In this document: piece after piece, positions 37,120 through 49,063 of the stretch | How the letters are laid out: each line of letters opens with the position of its first letter | Position numbering within the stretch: the first letter of the stretch is position 1 | Assembly (NCBI GenBank): GCA_949152475.1 | Contig: OX424564.1 | Location: 26,286,165 to 26,350,164, forward strand | DNA from: Terebella lapidaria | Taxonomy: Eukaryota > Annelida > Polychaeta > Terebellida > Terebellidae | DNA length: 64,000 nt | Reading direction: 5' to 3' | The notes under the pieces: model-generated | Database searches by the model: none | Told to the model about the DNA's origin: nothing | Seen by the model: the letters and a program-made list of their open reading frames with translations, nothing else | Position numbers and translations under genes: made by a program

Positions 37120-37139
37120 CCCCCAGATCCCTTAGAGCG

Positions 37140-38230
37140 GCTGCGCCGCTCGCCCCTCCGGTTTCATCCAGCTTATCCACAAACATTTACACTTTGACCC
37201 TCCCCCACTCACTGTGGCGGAGCTTGCCCATACGTGAGGAGATTTTTTTTACCGGAAATTGACCTTGATTTTACCCGGGAAGCCCACGATTCTCACCAGT
37301 AAATTCAATAAGCATGTATGTTTCGAATGTGGAGTAAAAATAGTGATTACCGATGTTTCAATGATAAATGTGGTCAAAATAGTTAGATAAATGGCTGTTG
37401 GTGGTATAATATGCGAAGAATACTGAAGTTATTCTTCGCATAACAGTAAGAGCAGTAAATCGTAATGATACAAATGTTATTTGAACGGCAAATTCGGTGA
37501 AGGCTGGAAATATTACAAATTGTTGAATGATCACTGCATATTTTCGCTCACTAATGTGCACATCCCTTCGTCAGTATGTATATAAAAATTGCATCACAAG
37601 AAAACAAACTGGATGGTATTTATTGCAACGTTTAAGCTAGTGAAATAAAATCAGAAGCCCCTGATTTTTTCCGGCTTTCTTAGGGGTGCCCAGGATATTC
37701 ACCGGAGCGCCCAGGATTTTCACCGGTGAATATCAAACATTTTCCCATCACTGTTTATAAGATGCTGCCGTTTTAAACATGTTAACGCTCAAAATCAAAC
37801 GTAAACGCTACTGTAATATGGCAGAGAATTGTTAGTAGCATATTCAATTTACATTGCATATGGCGGTTTTCATGCTTAGGAAATTTGTTGCGAATTTTAA
37901 AGATGGTTTGTATTTTTTAAAATATTGGTCATGCACAGTTTCTATATCTTGTTATTCTGTAATTAGGAATCGCACAGTGTATCTACATCAGGATAATTTG
38001 TTCAATGTTCACAGGTAAATGTTTGTTTCAATGCATCTATCAAATAGACATTGAATGAGAAAATACATATTCACCATGCCTATAAATCAGCGTGTTGTGT
38101 ACCACGGGAAAGAATCGCGGACATCCTGGGGAAAATCGAGGGCAATTTCCTGTAAAAATCTCCTCACCCATGGGCAAGCTCCGCCCCAGTGCCACTCCTA
38201 TGCACCTGGCTACGCCACTGACACACAAGA
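37140..38230. mobile_element. ~1.1-kb element with inverted ~110-bp ends
   Basis: The segment around 37195-37300 (GGCGGAGCTTGCCCATACG, GAGGAGATTTTT, GGAAATTGACCT, GATTTTACCC) is the reverse complement of 38095-38190 (GGGGAAAATCG, GGCAATTTCC, AAATCTCCTCACCCATGG, GCAAGCTCCGCC). The centre has no coding frame. Exact ends and target duplication are not resolved. Confidence 0.65.
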
Positions 38231-38660
38231 TTCGACATAGATCATGCTATCAGTGATATATTTTTCTGAGATTGAAGTGGGAGGGGGCTTGCCTCTTGAC
38301 CCCCCCTCTAAATCCGCCCTTGTATATGTTCGTCGGAGCTAGCGAGCTGAAAACATTCGAAGATAACAAAGCAGTGTGCCCACATTTTTTTTTTAACGAC
38401 GAGTGGGGTTTTCGAAAAGATGAACCAGTCATCTGTGGCTCAGACATGTATGCAAGTAAATATCAATATATTACCACCAATACAACCAAATTTTGATGAT
38501 GCCAACAGCAAAAGGTAAAATACAATATTTTGCAATAGAAACAAAGCCCGACCAAATATGACATTCATCATGTTTTTATTGTTGCAAGAACAGCACTGAT
38601 ACAATACCTATAAATAATTGAACCATATTATTTTAACGATACGATGTTTTCAGTACAAAA
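38195..38660. repeat. Distal 5' flank of lectin copy 3, paired with 51660-52030
   Basis: Collinear with 51660-52030: ATGCACCTG, GGAGGGGGCTTGCCTCTTGA, AAATCCGCCCTTG, GCTAGCGAGCTGAAAACATT, TCTGTGGCTCAGACATGT and TTATTGTTGCAAGA. It shows that lectin units 3 and 4 share flank well beyond the gene. Confidence 0.85.
38492..38562 (-). repeat. Interspersed 'GTCGGGCTTTG' repeat, copy D
   Basis: Reverse-strand copy (TTTTGATGATGCCAACAG, ATTTTGCAATAGAAACAAAG, CCCGACCAAATATG). It is absent from the paralogous flank at 51910, where the two flanking words join directly, so it inserted after duplication. Confidence 0.85.
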
Positions 38661-40140
38661 CTAGCACATAAAATTCTGTTTTTTAACTGACATGAAACTT
38701 GAGTCATTACAGCCGAATATCTCCAGTGCCTTGTTTTTCAGTCTGACGGACAATATCGTGGCACATTTTGGTCGAAAATTACATGTGTGCTGGTCAAACT
38801 GAATCATACAGGGTTAGGTATGATACATTCTATGTTCATTACAAATCATGTCTGGAACTTTCCTCACTGAGCTCCAGAAGAAAACTATATTTGGCAACCG
38901 GTGGCAATTCTTCTGGTATTCCATGTGGAAACATCTACTTCACTCGAGGGAATTATAGCTAACACAGGATTGATTGCCCACTTGGAAAGTAGTTCAACAC
39001 TTATGAATACTCACATCATTATTACCATCAATCAGAATAAGTATATTAAAACATGAATAATAAGACAATTGCTGGTGATTGAGTGCAAGTTCAATCCGTT
39101 CCATTTGAATGTGATGTTACATTAATCAATATTAATATGCTAATTGTTACATGAATTATTATTATTATAATTAGTATTAAATGGTCTCCGTCTTGGGTAG
39201 GGCTATTCCAGAATATTCTGAGCAAGATATATATGATATTTCGATTGGTTGTGGTTAAAAAGAATCAAAGGTTTATTTTCATCAAATTACAGTGTTTAGC
39301 AGTGCCAGTGTAACTGGAGCTCGTGGACAATTTGCGTGTTGGACAATGCAGACTGCTCGTGGAAGTCCTGTTTGGAAGTGGTCTGATCAACTGGAGTGAT
39401 GCCATAATTCTTTCCAGTAACAATACTGTCGCGATATGGCCTTACTTCTTCCCCACTAGATATTGTCCATCCTCCCACATCAACTTCCAAATTATATTCC
39501 TTCCTAGATTGAACCGTGTGATGGGAAATCACAATTATTTAAGCAACTCCACTTATACTATTGACTGGCCGATTGCAATTGCTATTACATACGACGCCCT
39601 GGTATGAATGTATTCATTGATGACTTGCATGTTCGTCCAAGCGAGTTGATTTTCCTTGGGTAATTAGATGTCGCGTGCATTCTACATTTGCTGAGCGGTG
39701 AGGACAAGTAACTTGGAAACGTGTGAGGCAACCTGTCCTCCGTGGCGCAGTTGGCATTCTGGTTTCATTGTTGCGAAACCGGCACTGCTGTAACATCAAA
39801 AAATTGAATCTAAGGGTTTCGGTGGTCAACTTGTCCACAGGGCTCACTAATTTAATAATGCATAGCAAAATCGGCGAGGGATTCATAGGGATTTGAGTTA
39901 TCTCTGTCTATGCCCATAACATACAGGTATGTGCTTTGATCATGCATGATTTGTACAACAAATCAAAATATTATGTTGGGCATTGTGTATGTAACAACAT
40001 AGAACAAAAGTTTCATAGAGTGAGTATAATGTACCAGAGCTGTTTCTGTCATATAGATTCGTATAGAAATAAAGTTCAATATGATTTGACATTTTTGAAA
40101 GATTGATCGATTCTCGGTAGTTTATTGGCTTGTGATAAGT
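38661..40140. repeat. Segmental duplication flank of lectin copy 3, paired with 19480-20970
   Basis: About 1.45 kb 5' of copy 3 aligns by eye with the 5' flank of copy 1, ending at the same splice acceptor (ttacttgcag|ttttcac). Coding frames differ between copies, so the segment is treated as noncoding. Confidence 0.85.
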
Positions 40141-40169
40141 TACTTGCAGTTTTCACGGATGAGGTCAAA

Positions 40170-42239
40170 ATGAGGAGTTTGTCTCGTACGATATGCGTCC
40201 TACTTCACTGTACAACGCTCCTCGTAGGAGTTTTCATGCAGCATTGTCCTCCGAAAAGATCATTCTACCAATATTTCGTGAACACGCGGTTACCTGGAAA
40301 TATTATTGGTCATTATGAACCTATAACTAGACAACTCTGTGAGAGAACGTGCCGTCAGTATCTCCATTGTCATGGTTACCTGTTTACGTGGACCAATAGC
40401 AACGTCGGATCTTGCCAGCTTATGAGGGACGTCGCTACAAACGGAACACTGGCACCAAACCAGCAGATATATGGTGATAATATCCATCATACCGCGATGA
40501 AAACAAAACGCACAGAAAAAAAATGAGATATTCTTTGTCGAGTGTGATATGAGTGCCTTCCTCTCAATTTTATCACAAAAAAATACCACCAAGTGTTCCT
40601 ATTTGAGTTTGTATTGCTTCGCCCCATCTCTAATCGAGTGATTATCAGTATAACTGTTTTAATTCTCGAAAAAAATATTTACTCCTTTTTCAGCCTACTG
40701 TCCTGGTGGTTTCAAGTACATCTTTGGGAAATGTTATCTTGTCGTCACCGAACCAATGAGCCAGGCAGCTGCAGACACGAAGTGTTCAGAAGTCGGTTCA
40801 GGAGCCTACCTGATCGAGGTGCGGACGGCCAGAGAGAAGGACGTCATGATCTCTCTTGCTGGTGAGTATACAGAAATCCATAACAAGAGTCTTATTGTGT
40901 ATTTCTGGTATAAATCATGCGGGAATGCCTAGTTGGATCACTATACCAGAAAACACTGTGTTTTACTCAGTAAGCTACGAGTTGGATGATCTACAACCCA
41001 GGTTAACAGTCCAAACTGCAGTTTTAGAAGAGCTCATACGAGGTTCATTGCAAAGTCACGGATACACTGTTACGAGCCACTCTTTTACAACTTGTACAAA
41101 ATGCAATATATGTGCATTATATATTTCTTTGACGACCGCCCTCGTGGTAAGATTGGTAATGACCTTTCGCGGTCAGGGGTGTTACGTGGTTTTATGTTTT
41201 CAGACATCACACCTGTGTTCCTCCGATGAACATCTACTTGTACCCTATCAAATAATGCCTATAAGTAGGTTAATTTCCTAACTGTTCGCATACATTTTGT
41301 CAACTATGCACACGTGTATTCAGATCGTCCATTGTAAATATCTGATTCGCAAGCGCCAATGTGTCTTTCACAGAACAATATCTTACTTATATATTGGGTT
41401 CTTATATATTCTGTACTTATATATATATATATATTGTGTATATATTGTATATATTATATGATGATTAGATGATTCTGTACTTGTATATATATATTATATA
41501 TATGGTATATATTGTGTGTATATTGTATATATTGTGTACTTATATATTCATGTGTTATTCTTGATGGACCGTGTGATGTCTCCATACAAATTTTGGAATC
41601 AGGATAGATTCAACAACACTTCTCGAATATATTCATTTATTATTGTAGGAAGCAACGTATAGGAATGTAAGTATCGACCTATTACCATAAAACCCAACCA
41701 GATTTCCGTCTCAATGACATATGAGACAATCCCAAAACTTGCACGATTGGCGGATCGATATAAGATGCATGCCGCCAGAAAGCATCATATAGTATTACTC
41801 AAAGATCAGTTGTGATGAATTTACATACAAATTCATCTCTCCAGAATGAGTGTGCTAGATTGGCGAAAATGAGATCAAGGAGTTCATGATGTGAGATATT
41901 TAGTCCACAATCAAGCATAGCTGAATGATTGTTGAATAATTTATGAGCAAATGCACCAAGAAAATGCATATTGATAAACATACATTTGAAACAGTGGCAG
42001 CTGGGATCACCGAAATCTGGACATCACTCATGCTGAATAATGTTGACTGGACACCTTACTGGACACACTCGGGTGTTTTGGGCGTTAACAGCAGCGAATG
42101 GGGCAGTGATTTTGAAGGTCAACCAGACAACCTCGTGGAAGAGTACTGTGTGTTTTACACAAATGCCTGGGACAGTGGTAGCTGGAAGTTGTACGACCAC
42201 ACTTGCACGTACAGATATACATTCATCTGTGAGATTTAA
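40170..42239 (+). CDS. Secreted apple/PAN + C-type lectin protein, copy 3
   Basis: Exons 40170-40473, 40694-40861 and 42001-42239 join in phase 1 to 237 codons (236 aa). Same layout as copy 1: leader (TICVLLHCTTLLVGVF), apple/PAN cysteines (CPPKRS, LCERTCRQYLHCHGY, GSCQLM), then a long-form C-type lectin domain (YCPGGFKYIFGKCYLV ... SSEWG ... CVFY ... WKLYDHTC ... FICEI). It differs from copies 1 and 2 in having QPD, the galactose-type triplet, where they have QPN. WND is again replaced by WKLYD. Intron 2 is 1,139 nt, against 494 in copy 1. Probably secreted; ligand unknown. Confidence 0.85.
41390..41560. repeat. AT/TATA microsatellite in intron 2 of lectin copy 3
   Basis: Long runs of TATA and ATATATTGTGTATATTG-like units; partly accounts for the longer intron of this copy. 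Confidence 0.9.
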
Positions 42240-43702
42240 AATGCCCTGCAATTGATACAAATTTGATTATGTCATTTTTGGTGTCATTACACTTGCAAAA
42301 TCTGTACCCTAGAACAAACTCATTAGCCATTCGGCATGTGATTGGGTAATTATATTATTGTCATGCTCCAATGTCATGATAGCAGAGATTAGAAAATCAG
42401 GCCTTGTTCTCAGCAAGGAAACTTTCACAACCCAGGATATGTGTCAAACAATATGCATATAGTAAGTTTTTTTCTAAATACTGGCGCATACCGTATTTCT
42501 CACTTCATTTTACTGTAATAATTATATTCTTTTTTTTTGTATTTAGATGCTTGTGTATATCTATGAGTGTGTTTGATCATTTACAGTTGGAATGGGATTA
42601 AAATTTACTGTTGGAATGATAATTATGTGATCATGAATATTCATCAATTATCTTATAGGATCAATATAATCGAACACCTTCCTCAGTATCAGAATATTGT
42701 CTGCACTGAGATTAGTCCAGTCATTTTGTGATATAACCCACCACAAATTGCAAAATAATTTATTTCGCCATCATATGTACAGAAAAAAGACTCACATTAA
42801 ATATAAAAAAAGTCCTCTGGAAAAGGAGGAATGGAAGAGCATCTAATCTGCATAAATCCGACATGGCCGCCACAAAACCAGCAAATCAAGTGCATACCAT
42901 GTTCAAGTTGGATGAATGTACAAATTTAAGCATTGTAAGTCATGCTTGGCTTATCACATCAGTGATTATTCGTTTTTGAAAATTCCAATATGGTTGCCTC
43001 CATTTGGCTGTGCAGTTCAATAAAACGAACATGGATTTTATATTCATAGACTTGCCCCTCAGATGTCACAATGTAGGGTGTTGATTCTAGTTGAATGCGC
43101 ATATGACTCACTCAAATTTTGGACACTTTAATTCACCCTTTTGTGCAATAATGAATAACCATAATATATAATATGAAAAAATGTATTTCCAACAACATAA
43201 AAAGATACACGAAAGTGATACATAAGCAAAATAGAAACAATAGGAGAGTGCAAGAAGACCAATCCTATGAGTGGCATTTCCCCCTATTGAACATTTAACA
43301 GTTTGAGAATAAAGCTATACAGGGATAAAAATATAACTCAAGTTAATACTGAAAACAAGGAGAAATATGTTTATGTTCACGGTTTGCGGGTTACAGGACC
43401 TGTTGTTCTGCATTATGATTCATTATGATTATTACAATTTTTACGGGTATTATATTGTTTTCTATTAATTGATTTAAACTTTCGTTTAAAATGTAAACCA
43501 CAATGTAAATAAGCACACCCCAGAGCTTTTCTGTGTTATCCCGGCATTCTGAAACTAAATAATCTGCATAAAATGTCCTAATGTTTATCATTATCCCTCC
43601 ATTTGTATATTGTCTATTTATTTCATTGATCTGTATTTTATGCTGCTTTTGCCATAAATCAAGTCAAATAAAACATAATTGATAAGGAAGCCAATTAGTG
43701 TC

Positions 43703-43875
43703 AGGTGTCAAAATATTTTTATCTGGTGGCCACCACTGAAGTATCCGCCAAGTTTTATCTGGCGGTCGACACTTCATTGGATGTAACAAATAGTAACTAA
43801 ATGTCGGCCGCCAGATACTGAAGTGGCCGCGGCCAGATACTTAAATGGTGGCCGCTAGATAAATATATTTTCACG
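43703..43875. repeat. Imperfect fold-back repeat
   Basis: ATATTTTTATCTGGTGGCCACC near 43717 (two words) pairs with GGTGGCCGCTAGATAAATAT near 43846, with further internal GGCGG/CCGCC pairs. Inserted inside the 2.44-kb element. Confidence 0.7.
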
Positions 43876-43959
43876 TGTGGCACAAACGGGCTTCCGTAAA
43901 TTGATATCATTGTACACAACATACTGATTTCTGTTAGACAAGTGACATTTTAGCCATGC

Positions 43960-44700
43960 TGGAACAATTCTCCCGATGCCATTCTGTTATCATTCATCTG
44001 GTGAAATACTGTTGTCAATAGTATCAAGAGCCTTTGTAGGATCGATGGATACGTCTCGAGTAGATTGACCCAACAAGCCTAGAAAAGTAAAACAGTTTTC
44101 TCTGAATCCATGGTGACAATCAAAGACAATGTTTTCAGATTTTACGAAGGATATTCACCTATGATAAAACAGTTTGACAAGAATGGTGCACACCGGTGTG
44201 TAATTAGACAAAGTTTTCATGTTACCATTTCTTTACTATTATATCATTTTCTGCAACTTTCATCTTTTCAGGAAACATCCCTGTTCAAATGAGTTATTTA
44301 AAATATGGTAATAATGGTTGCACCAATTTCGCCAACAGCGTTTTAGCAATAATATGTTGATACCATTATGCCCACAAGATGTACTCCCTTCGAATTTGTA
44401 TACAATGCTAAGAATTGTGTATACACTGCTAAGAATATTAAGAAACAACTGTTTTCGACTTGATCATCCTTAAAATCGGTACAATGGTGTCAACTTGTTC
44501 TTATGCCTTTTATACTTTTCAGCTTGTTCGTCTCTGTCTTTGAGAAATTTATTGTATAACTAGTTTTTCTTTTTACAGCATGTCTTAGTCCACCAGTAAA
44601 CCAGATCTGTTCATCATTTAGTTGTTTACATTGTTTCATGGGACCAGTTTCACTGTAAAGATCTGTAATACATGTAGTAGTTATAAATCTACTCAATGCT
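43960..44700 (-). pseudogene. Decayed LINE reverse-transcriptase fragment
   Basis: Minus-strand pieces in different frames resemble non-LTR reverse transcriptase in the correct order: IWFTGGLRHAVKRK (N-terminal linker seen in such elements), GHNGINILLLK followed by LNNSFEQGCFL (fingers motif), and further on DPTKALDTIDNSI (motif A region). Multiple frameshifts and stops; no catalytic YxDD found. Confidence 0.65.
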
Positions 44701-45153
44701 TCATCAACACTGTCATTGTTGTAAACATTTTCCCAGTTAGTATTTTTTAAAACCCTGGATGCAAACTATAAAGATTTGCGTCACTAAGTACCCTTTACAT
44801 ATAGGAGCCAGTACCATCAGATTTACCGTTTAATATTTTCTTAACAAATCGTTGTGACGTCACCTTATTTTTCAGAAGAATGTAGATTCTTATATTTTGA
44901 CTTTTACAGCATTTAAAACACCGACTAGTGCTTTTGAATATTGCAAATTGTACGATCGCAAAAAATAGTGACTTTTTATTTTCGTGGTTGCCATGTTGGA
45001 TTTATGCAATTTAGACAGCTTTTCACCTCTTATATTCAGGAGTACTTTTTATATGTTATTGTAGTGGCTTTCCTGATTCAAATGGCGTGAAAATAAATAC
45101 CTTTGCAATTTGTGGTGGGTTCGACCACTTTTGGCCGTATAATGACTGGACTA

Positions 45154-45380
45154 GATGAACAATATCCATTGTTTCATTTATTCATTTCCCCGGGTTTGTA
45201 CCATTTGTTGCTATGATATTTCAGTAGATGTGTATATGTATTATGTATCTGACATTTTGAAATGTGTCTTTGGTAAATTCTAGTAGTACTATAGTACTAC
45301 TATTTTTATACTATGATATCATTATACTATAATTTCTAGTGTGTCTTTGGATGTCTTTGGGTAATTCGTAGAACTGTGTA
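45154..45380. other. Continuation of lectin copy 3 3' flank
   Basis: CATTTATTCATTTCCCC and GTGTCTTTGG match 31460-31555 downstream of lectin copy 2, confirming that the 2.44-kb element interrupted a duplicated flank. Confidence 0.7.
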
Positions 45381-45384
45381 TCTC

Positions 45385-45520
45385 GTATTGATATTTTTAA
45401 TGTGTCTTTGGACAAAATATTTCGTCGGGTTTTATTTCTATTGCAAAATGTGTTTAGGGTCTTTATTGTCACCAACTGAATCTGCTTGTATTGGTGTTTA
45501 TAGATTGATACTAACAGTCT
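45385..45520 (+). repeat. Interspersed 'GTCGGGCTTTG' repeat, copy E
   Basis: GTGTCTTTGGACAAAATATT, CGTCGGGTTTTATTTC and TATTGCAAAATGTG, then TTATAGATTGATACTAAC at its 3' side. Confidence 0.8.
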
Positions 45521-45921
45521 TGATATGTAGAAAATGTATTGGTAAATGTAAAGTTAAGTTTATTGTGAGAAAAAATTTCGTTAATGAGGTGGACAGTTGT
45601 TGTATTACTTTTGCCAGACACAGACTAATGTACATATATTCATGTAATAAGTTTATTTAATAAAAGCTAATCAACCTTTAAACATGTATGTTGAGTTCTG
45701 GGTGGTTTGCTTGTTAGAACAAATACTTACATTCAAGTCAAAATTGGGAATTTGAATACTGCCACAATAATGTAAAAATACGTTCGATTAACTACTAAAT
45801 GGTTTTGACGAACACCCAACATGACGAGATATTAACCTGAGAGATGTTAAGTCATCAGCATAATGTTCGTGCCAGGTTCGACAACAGAATAGTGACAATT
45901 GACCAAAACAGTAAGCTCCTC

Positions 45922-46318
45922 CCTTCTTCGCGGGGCAGCGTGGTTGCCTATCATGAGCTGAACTGGACTGGACGAGCTGAACCAGAGGCGAAGTTTATAT
46001 CGATCGACATACTGAGTGAGTGGAGCTCTTTGGAGAAGATGCTGAGAGCAGCCGACATTAGCTGATGGTGCTTCAGGAATATATTCGGTAATGTCAGGGG
46101 CGGTATTCGTAGACACGTCTATGAAGTAAATAAGTAAGTAAGTAAGTAATTTATTTCCAATGAGGTCAGGTCAAGAAATAGGACGAGATGACCATCTGAA
46201 ATTGTTAGGAAGTAATTATGACAACACACTTAGGAACTGATTTACGGTAGTCCTCATGTCGCCTCGACCGACCAAATTGTGGGATAACATATATGGCTCT
46301 TAGTCACTTAGATCGTAG
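45922..46318 (+). repeat. ~350-bp duplicated segment, unit 2, with insertion
   Basis: Partner of 32461-32810. It differs mainly by an inserted stretch at ~46096-46160 that includes an AAGT microsatellite. The plus-strand frame is open from 45844 to 46065 and reads SSRGSVVAYHELNW then SSLEKMLRAADIS and a stop. RGSVV.YHE is weakly reminiscent of SEA-domain strands; this is not enough for a gene call. Confidence 0.8.
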
Positions 46319-47094
46319 GAACTTTGGCAAGGGCATAAAGCTCAGCAGCACTACACTGTAGTGTGGTGATTCGTGGCATGGTTGTTCCAAGTCCTAATAT
46401 TAAATTTCACACAAAAATGCTGGTAAATGATGTCCCCCATAGCACCAGATTTGTCATGTTCAGTTGTCCACTCTATTTTATGTAACTTAGTCCATCATCT
46501 CTATAAAAGTCACAACCCAAAACGAAAATAAATTGACGATTAACCAGCAACGTCTGAAAAACACAACTGCAAATTAAACTTGTATGTACCTCCCTAATTT
46601 GATGATTTCCAGCATGTTCCAGATCTGTTTCAATTTTACAGAAGGTGTACATTAGAATAGTTCTGTGCTACTTGTTGAATATTGGAGTTACTGTTTTGTC
46701 GATAAGCAACTCTGTAACATTTCTTGGTTGCCTAGTAACACATGACCGTTTCGAGGCTGTCTGCAGGACTCCACGTCCTTCTGCCATAACGAATATCATA
46801 GTCTGAATAAAAAAAGTGGTATATAATAATTCTTCACTCCAGTAGATATCATCCTGGTAGATGCCCGCAAGACGCCTCTGGTATCTTCCATACATGCACC
46901 TTTGAGTGCGGCCTGCTCCGTCCGGACGGCTAGGGATAAACCCGTATCACCCGTAGCAGCTTTCACGTGTCAGATCGTGTATGGTCGGATCCTGACATCA
47001 GCTAACCAATTATATGGTGTGTACAGTATTCGAAAAGGACTGTTTGTTTCACAGAAAATTCCCACTGTTCTGTCGTCTGAAACACATGGTTCAA
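46319..47094. other. Noncoding DNA
   Basis: No gene recognised. Confidence 0.4.
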
Positions 47095-48186
47095 CACCCT
47101 GCAACATATCTTAAGGCGGTGACTGACCTCGTTCTTTTGTCTAGGGGTCAGGTCATGTTATTGTCACCGACTTGTGCTCAGATTTTTTGGAAGGAAGATC
47201 ACCACAAGGTAAGAAAAATGCAATTTCTGCAACATAACGCATATATATAATAACTGGTGTGGATGATACGATGTCCGAGATACCTCTACAAATATATGTA
47301 CTTCACAAATATTTGTAGGGGCTGAAATTCCCCAGAAATAAGGTTTCTTCCATCAATGTTTACCCCAATTTTGACACGGTTATCACGTTCATGGTAATTT
47401 TCAATAAATTCTGCACATTGTATTTCGATAATCTGTACACGGGAATTGAGATAATCTTCTCATGTTTCATACATCCTGCGCATATGCACTAATATCTTGT
47501 AATTTTTCAGTTATTCCGTGTAAATATTGGGGTAAACATTGATGAAAGAAAACTTATTACATAAGTTTGTAGAGGTAGAGGTATCTCGGACATCGTATCA
47601 TCCACATCAGTTATTATATATATGCGTCATATTGCAGAATTTGCATTTTTCTTAACTGTTGATTTTCCTTCCAAAAATTCTGAGCACAAGTCGGTGACAA
47701 TAACATGACCTGACCCCTAGACAAAAGAACTAGGTCAGTCACCGCCTTAAGGTAGTCCGCTCCAAACAGTGAGGGGAGGGGGTCGAAGAGTTTTTCAAAA
47801 TAAATTACTGTATTAACAAAATCTAGAGCTTCAAAATGACATATTTTATAGAGTAACTGATCAGCATCCTAAAACTGAAAAGAAAATAGGGGGTCACCGT
47901 ATCCGTTCTCTTGGAAAACAAGATGCAAGATGTGAATTTGGGCAAAAAAATGTGTAAAAATACCATAAATTGAGTCATTTTAGTAAAAGTTTGTGATTTT
48001 TGATCGAATAGGTCGAAGAAACCAGCACGGTGACCCCCTATTTTCTTTTCAGTATCAGAATGCTGATCAGTTACTCTATAAAATATGTTATTTTGAAGAG
48101 ATAATATTCAAGATATAACTTTTAAATTTTGACTTTTCATTACCTCTATGTTTGTAGCGGACTACGTTAAGATATGTTGCAGGGTC
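47095..48186. mobile_element. CACCC-ended DNA transposon (copy 2), with nested MITE
   Basis: Starts CACCCTGCAACATATC and ends GATATGTTGCAGGGT, matching copy 1 at 9351-10867 over both terminal regions; the middle is deleted so the arms nearly meet at ~47516. The flanks TCAA (47091-47094) and TTAA (48187-48190) match at 3 of 4 positions, consistent with an aged 4-bp duplication. The right terminal repeat is split by a TTAA-flanked MITE. Confidence 0.9.
47751..48166. mobile_element. 416-bp MITE with TTAA target duplication
   Basis: Flanked by TTAA at 47747-47750 and 48167-48170, ends GGTAGTCCGCT and AGCGGACTACG. Internal inverted segments (AGAGTAACTGATCAGCAT with its complement, and AGGGGGTCACCGT with its complement) make most of it foldable. 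Removing it plus one TTAA restores CGCCTTAAGATATG of the host transposon end exactly. The TTAA target fits piggyBac- or Kolobok-type mobilisation (inference). Confidence 0.93.
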
Positions 48187-48190
48187 TTAA

Positions 48191-48892
48191 AATTGTTTTG
48201 TTTGGCACAACACCTATTTTCGTTAGCCCGTGAGTCCATGTGATATTATAAAGCAAATCAATGCAAATCTCAAAGAAGTATGAAATAAAGAAAATCACTT
48301 ATTTTTGGATAAAAGTTTATTTAGGGGAAACTGTATTAATGTTTCAATAACGTTGAACGAAACATTTATTAATGACATTGTCCTATTTGTCATACATAAG
48401 TCAGCGTAAATTTCTAAAATATCGCGTATTATCAGAGTAACTGTCGAGTGCATCGTCATAATTTATGCACTTTTTCTGCAGAAACTACACATTCGTTAAT
48501 GTGTGCGTGGGGACAGTGAAACACTCCTATATTATGCTTCCGGAGCCATGTATTTAATACACCGTGTGAAGAAGAGTCGCAATTATTTATGCGATTACAC
48601 TTACATTGATGAATGATCAATTCCCATCGCTAGCCTACAGTATATGTACCATTAAGACACCGTATATCATATGCTCATGGGCGATTAACATTTGTGTTAA
48701 CTAATGACTTGTATCAGAGGCGGATACAGAATTTGAGGGAAAAGGTGGCACAGTTGGCCAGATTGTCTAGGCAAACAGGCGTGGGTTTTGGGGCCAACGG
48801 CCCAGCTGGATGCTCTGCATGTGGTGAGTACTGAAGAGCGCAGACCTTGAAAAAGTGTTGCTTGCTATCAAGCAGAAATTTTCACGTGTACA
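48191..48892. other. Noncoding DNA
   Basis: Nothing recognised. Confidence 0.4.
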
Positions 48893-49060
48893 GTAAAAAC
48901 AGCTACATTTTACACACTTTATGTCCCCGATGACGCCGGTGTGTCTTGGTTCTGGTAAAATATTTGGCCTTTGTTTTTGGCCATTGGTCTTTGGTTTTAT
49001 AAAATAATATTGTAAGCTATATAAGCTATTGTCATCATCCAAATCTTGCTGTGTTAGTAC
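48893..49060 (+). repeat. Interspersed 'GTCGGGCTTTG' repeat, copy F
   Basis: TACACACTTTATGTCCCCGA, TGACGCCGGTGTGTCTTGG, AAAATATTTGGCCTTTG and GTCATCATCCAAATCTTG. Its 3' tail is cut by the solo LTR that follows. Confidence 0.75.
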
Positions 49061-49063
49061 TAG

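Larger units (their letters stand above)
42713..45153. mobile_element. 2.44-kb TIR element with 3-bp GAT target duplication
   Basis: Ends TAGTCCAGTCATT and AATGACTGGACTA; ~170-bp inverted repeats (left CCCACCACAAATTGCAAA, right TTTGCAATTTGTGGTGGG). It is flanked by GAT at 42710-42712 and 45154-45156. The 3' flank of lectin copy 2 (~31429-31450) has the same surrounding sequence without the element: a paralogous empty site. The interior carries a decayed LINE fragment and a fold-back. No transposase seen. Confidence 0.9.
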
